A stretch of 64,000 nt of DNA from Cheiracanthium punctorium (taxonomy: Eukaryota; Arthropoda; Arachnida; Araneae; Cheiracanthiidae), in contig JAWZYV010006179.1 in the NCBI GenBank assembly GCA_038373885.1, positions 186,001 through 250,000 on the forward strand, written 5' to 3'. The translations under genes and the position numbers were made by a program. Below, piece after piece: positions 60,715 through 64,000 of the stretch; position 1 is the stretch's first letter; every line of letters begins with the position of its first letter. A model generated the notes under the pieces. The model was given only the letters and a program-made list of their open reading frames with translations, was not told the origin of the DNA and made no database searches.

Positions 60715-61330
60715 TTTATGTACTTTTTGTGCATGTGAAATTCAAGCAACTTTTCTCGTTCTGGAACTCTCATTACAATAAGAGTAACATAAATCAGAGA
60801 AAGAAACTAATATTAATATTCTTGATGCAAAACACAAAAAAAAACATTCTTCAAGCTAAGAACTTTCAAAAGTATAAGTTTTATAAAATATTCTTTTTAA
60901 TACCGAAGAAAGAATTAACTCGGTCCCAATTATTTTCGTTCCAAGAAATAATACTAATGAACCTTAATGGATATCGACCCGCTGCTAGGTAAAAAGGTTC
61001 TATCGCGATGCGTTAAAAACGGATCTTCAAAATGACTTCCATAATGTATGGAGGAAAAAAGACATTTTATATTAAATTTCTTGAATATGTCTTCCTTTTA
61101 AATAAAATAAAATGAACAGAGATATATTTAGATATTTATCACAGGATATGTAAATTACTTCCGCGAATCGATGATTTTTGCATTTCAGTAAGGATAATTG
61201 TAAAATGAAGTAGATTTAAGCAATTTGTGTTATTTATTGTTTTGTACATCATTTAATCACAATTTAAAAGATTTTTTTTAGAACGCAAAACAGGAATTTT
61301 CTAAAAATAAAGCTTCTATTATTTGTGTAA
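60715..61330 (+). repeat. Long direct repeat B, copy 2
   Basis: This is the partner of 50105-50725, about 10.6 kb downstream, same orientation. The core at 60865-61045 is the best kept part. It lies between the two inverted miniature-element copies. Confidence 0.7.
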
Positions 61331-61539
61331 ATTTGTTAGTTACATTTGCTCAGTGTACGTCAAAAACATATTATTCAGCAATGCGCAACAACAGAGCATG
61401 ACAAAAATATAAAATACTATTTTTCTGCATAACTTTCTAGTCGCTGCAGACATATTTCTGAAAGTGGCATTAGTTGCTTTTATCGCTTATTGGTCCTGTA
61501 ACCGCCTCAGAACAGATTCTGATAAACATCTGATAACTT

Positions 61540-61990
61540 GATAAACATCTGGTAAATGCGTCCACAAGAATATCCCTTTTAACATGCCGAACTGCAGGAA
61601 TTCGTGGCTACACAGGTCAGGACTGTACGGTGAATGCTGCCAATCCTCTTATCCAAAACTGCGACGCAATTCCAATGTTGTGCATGCCTTATGAGGTCTC
61701 GCAATGTTGTGAAAGAGAACTATGCTTTCTTTAAAATTTCCAATTTTCTGTTGGTCACAGTTCTGTGAGCACTTTCTAGTATTAAACAGTACGACTCAGA
61801 GATCATGCTTGTGCTCTTCCTATAGACTTGATGTTGACCTAGATTTCTTAAGTAGCCATATTTTCATTTGCTGACGGGGGATTTATACAAACATCTCTGA
61901 CAGGCGGCGATACATGTCTCTATACTACCGAAACTTGCTTTTTTTTTGAGGTGCAGAATCACACTTTTGTCTTACACCCGTGTTTACCCC
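61540..61990 (-). pseudogene. Decayed mariner-like transposase
   Basis: The minus-strand translation through 61725-61555 reads VLFHNIARPHKA, then LELRRSFG, a stop, EDWQHSPYSPDLCSHEF, then LKGILVDAF. This is the catalytic segment of mariner transposases (usual form LLHDNARPH...W...HPPYSPDLAPSDYHLF...LKE). The second catalytic aspartate (HDN) is changed to HN and the third region to SHE. There is an in-frame stop. The N-terminal part beyond 61990 could not be followed with confidence. It is dead. Confidence 0.7.
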
Positions 61991-62285
61991 GCTTATGAAA
62001 TCGGTATTCCGCAGAATATCGTTTAAGGAACTCCAGGGAAGCCATAAACCTTGTTCCTATGTTTTCGGGACTCGAATATTAAAGAATCCACGGCGAAAAC
62101 AAGTTTATATAATCCAAATGTTGACGGTAGATGGATGATCAGTGAGAAAGGATATTACCAATTCGTCCTACAATCCGTGCGACATTTACCATTGTTGAGA
62201 ATAACGTCTCCCTGCCGCTGCACTATGTCCGATCTGCTTACCACTGTTGGCGTTCGTTCATTTTCCGCTTTGGTTACGTCTGTGC

Positions 62286-62690
62286 ATGAGATATGAATGC
62301 AAAGCGATGACATTAGCTATCTTCATCATTGGACGAAGCGGAGTAACTGTGTTGGTCTAAGTATGGCGGATCATTTTTCTGATTTCTTTTTAAATAACAA
62401 AGAAAGATGCACGATTTTACAGATTAAAAAGTAAAGATGCACAATTATGTGTTACGATAGCTCTAAATACAAAATCACAGCATTCTGCAGTTAAGTTTTA
62501 CAGTTATGTCAAATACGCAATTATTCTTGAAGCTAACTTTGGCGACATTACTTCTTTAAAATTGTAACTGTCACCATAGAATAGCACAGTCATATTGCAA
62601 TGCGGTCTAAGCAATATTGCGAATCGGTTACAGTTTCGGCTTCACTATCAGATAGCTAATGCCGTCTCCTTGTATTCATATCTCTATCCG
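62286..62690 (-). mobile_element. Miniature inverted-repeat element, copy 2, complete
   Basis: It has inverted ends GAGATATGAATGCAAAGCGA (left) and, reversed from the right, GAGATATGAATACAAGGAGA, both running into GCATTAGCTATC-like sequence. About 400 bases, no coding sequence. It is in the opposite orientation to copy 1 at 59816, so the two make a long-spaced inverted repeat around 2.1 kb. No target duplication could be fixed. Confidence 0.75.
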
Positions 62691-62699
62691 TCTGTGTGA

Positions 62700-64000
62700 C
62701 CGTCTTTGAATGCCATTTCCAGGTGGCTAGACAACCGGAGCCATCGTAAATCTTCTATCAGGTTTACTACTAGAAAATGAAAATTGATAGAACAAGGTTC
62801 GAATTTTTTCAATTGATCGTTGAAGCTAGAAATGTCGATCGCAGCACCTTGTCTGTTTTTTAACCACCAGAAAATATAAAAACAAGCGAGGGGCTGTTAT
62901 CGAAGTTTCTACCCACTTCAACAATCAATTGAGAAAATTCGGACCGCTTTCCATCTATTTGCATTTTCTGGTAGTAGGCTCGATAGTAGGTTCAGGATGG
63001 TCCGGTAGACCAGCGATTACCAAACGGTTGGACGCAGCCCGGTAACAGCTGATAAACTGCAATTGGTAAACAGGTAAACACCAAGTGGTATAATGCATGC
63101 TTTAAAAACCTTATCTTTCCTCCAAATCATCTATTTTCACTTAAATGTTTATCGAAACTTTACGATAACATTTTCTTTTCTAAGAAAGACGACTAAATGT
63201 TCATTTTAGAACTGTGCTGAGAAATGTGAGGAAGGGGGATAGCTACTCCAAGTTATCCATTGTTGGGGGAGGGGGTCAATGTTAAAAGTTTGAACCGCTG
63301 CCGTAGACAACACGTTGCACTTGGAACATGCAGTGCTATATTTCACGATGAATCTGCGTAATCCTGAAACATTTAGAACTATCAGTATCATTGAATATTG
63401 GAGTAAGTTTACAGCTGACATTTAATGAAAATGAAATGTGCAGTTTGCACTTAAATCTTCTGCTGAAGCTTCGACCTTGCTTTTTACTGTTGCCATCTCC
63501 TTGACAATTGGTTACACTAAATACGATGAATGTGTACAACCTCTGTACAAGAATTTGGTATTTTGTAAATGGAAGGAACACGTTTTACGCTTTAATAACT
63601 GTAGAACATAGGAAACATTAACTAAACTCATACCGTACAAAGAAACAGATTGTGGAACTTTACATGTTTTTCTCCCTTTTTTACATGACAATGCTGAAGA
63701 AAATACAGTAAAGATTTAGAAAGGTAATTTAAAAAAATGTGTGGACCTGTCTATCTGCCATTACACATATTTTAAGATTCACCTTAAATAGTAACAAAAT
63801 ATTGTCCCCTTTTTTAATATACATGCCATATACAAATACGAAGTGCATAATTAAGAATGAATATCTTATTTTTTAAAAATTGTAAAAAATTTATTTTTAA
63901 GAAATAATGCTTTGTTTTGCATGTGTTACTAAAAAATTATCAGCGGTGTGTAATAAATAATATGTTTTAGCACAGTTTGAACATTTCTAGTACAAAGCAT
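62700..64000. other. AT-rich spacer, no gene
   Basis: No supportable gene. Two overlapping minus-strand frames (63206-63421 and 63336-63581) are unrecognisable. The 62880-63080 patch is less AT-rich. Confidence 0.5.

Overview
This is a eukaryotic, strongly AT-rich, gene-poor window. The mix of degraded mobile elements points to an arthropod, most likely an arachnid such as a spider: Helitrons with A^T insertion sites, several mariner-like remnants, an RTE-type LINE, an R1/Jockey-type LINE fragment, hAT elements, a piggyBac-like remnant and many short inverted-repeat elements. Species is inference only. I see no intact protein-coding gene, no convincing tRNA or rRNA, no CRISPR array and no bacterial gene organisation. 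Nearly all open reading frames under about 100 codons look like chance frames in AT-rich DNA.

Layout. 1-1233: AT-rich spacer. 1235-4847: apparent composite Helitron on the minus strand, with a hairpin/CTAG 3' end, a tandem array carrying a CCATCTAGTGG core, two copies of the 5' terminal segment and a trapped R1/Jockey-type LINE fragment. 7146-7426: isolated TATA/initiator promoter and a possible first exon ending in a consensus splice donor, the best candidate for host-gene sequence. 8772-9834: piggyBac-like remnants. 14385-14655: unexplained GC-richer island. 21211-21406, 22437-23075, 27262-27538, 32997-33160 and 34979-35732: non-autonomous terminal-inverted-repeat elements, among them a mariner derivative with TA flanks and a hAT with a perfect 8-bp target duplication. 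29615-30235: probable solo LTR, minus strand. 36000-36760: mariner fragment followed by a nested tandem repeat. 41840-43990: broken RTE-type LINE whose reverse transcriptase core is present twice.

45470-47745 is the most notable element. It is a complete DNA transposon with 11-bp perfect terminal inverted repeats, conserved subterminal repeats, a perfect 8-bp target duplication and one long decayed reading frame of about 590 codons. The protein belongs to a repeated family that I know only as uncharacterised arthropod/cnidarian proteins. 48215-49281 is a full-length non-autonomous Helitron filled with about 155-bp tandem repeats. Two pairs of long direct repeats (44480/54310 and 50105/60715, each about 10 kb apart) hint at an old segmental duplication or an undescribed repeat family. 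59816-62685 holds two oppositely oriented copies of one short inverted-repeat element around a decayed mariner gene.

Nothing here forms a functional pathway. The window reads as intergenic or long-intron DNA colonised by successive transposon families. Boundaries of diverged repeats are by eye and good to tens of bases. Termini of the elements at 1235, 22437, 34979, 45470 and 48215 were placed to the base.
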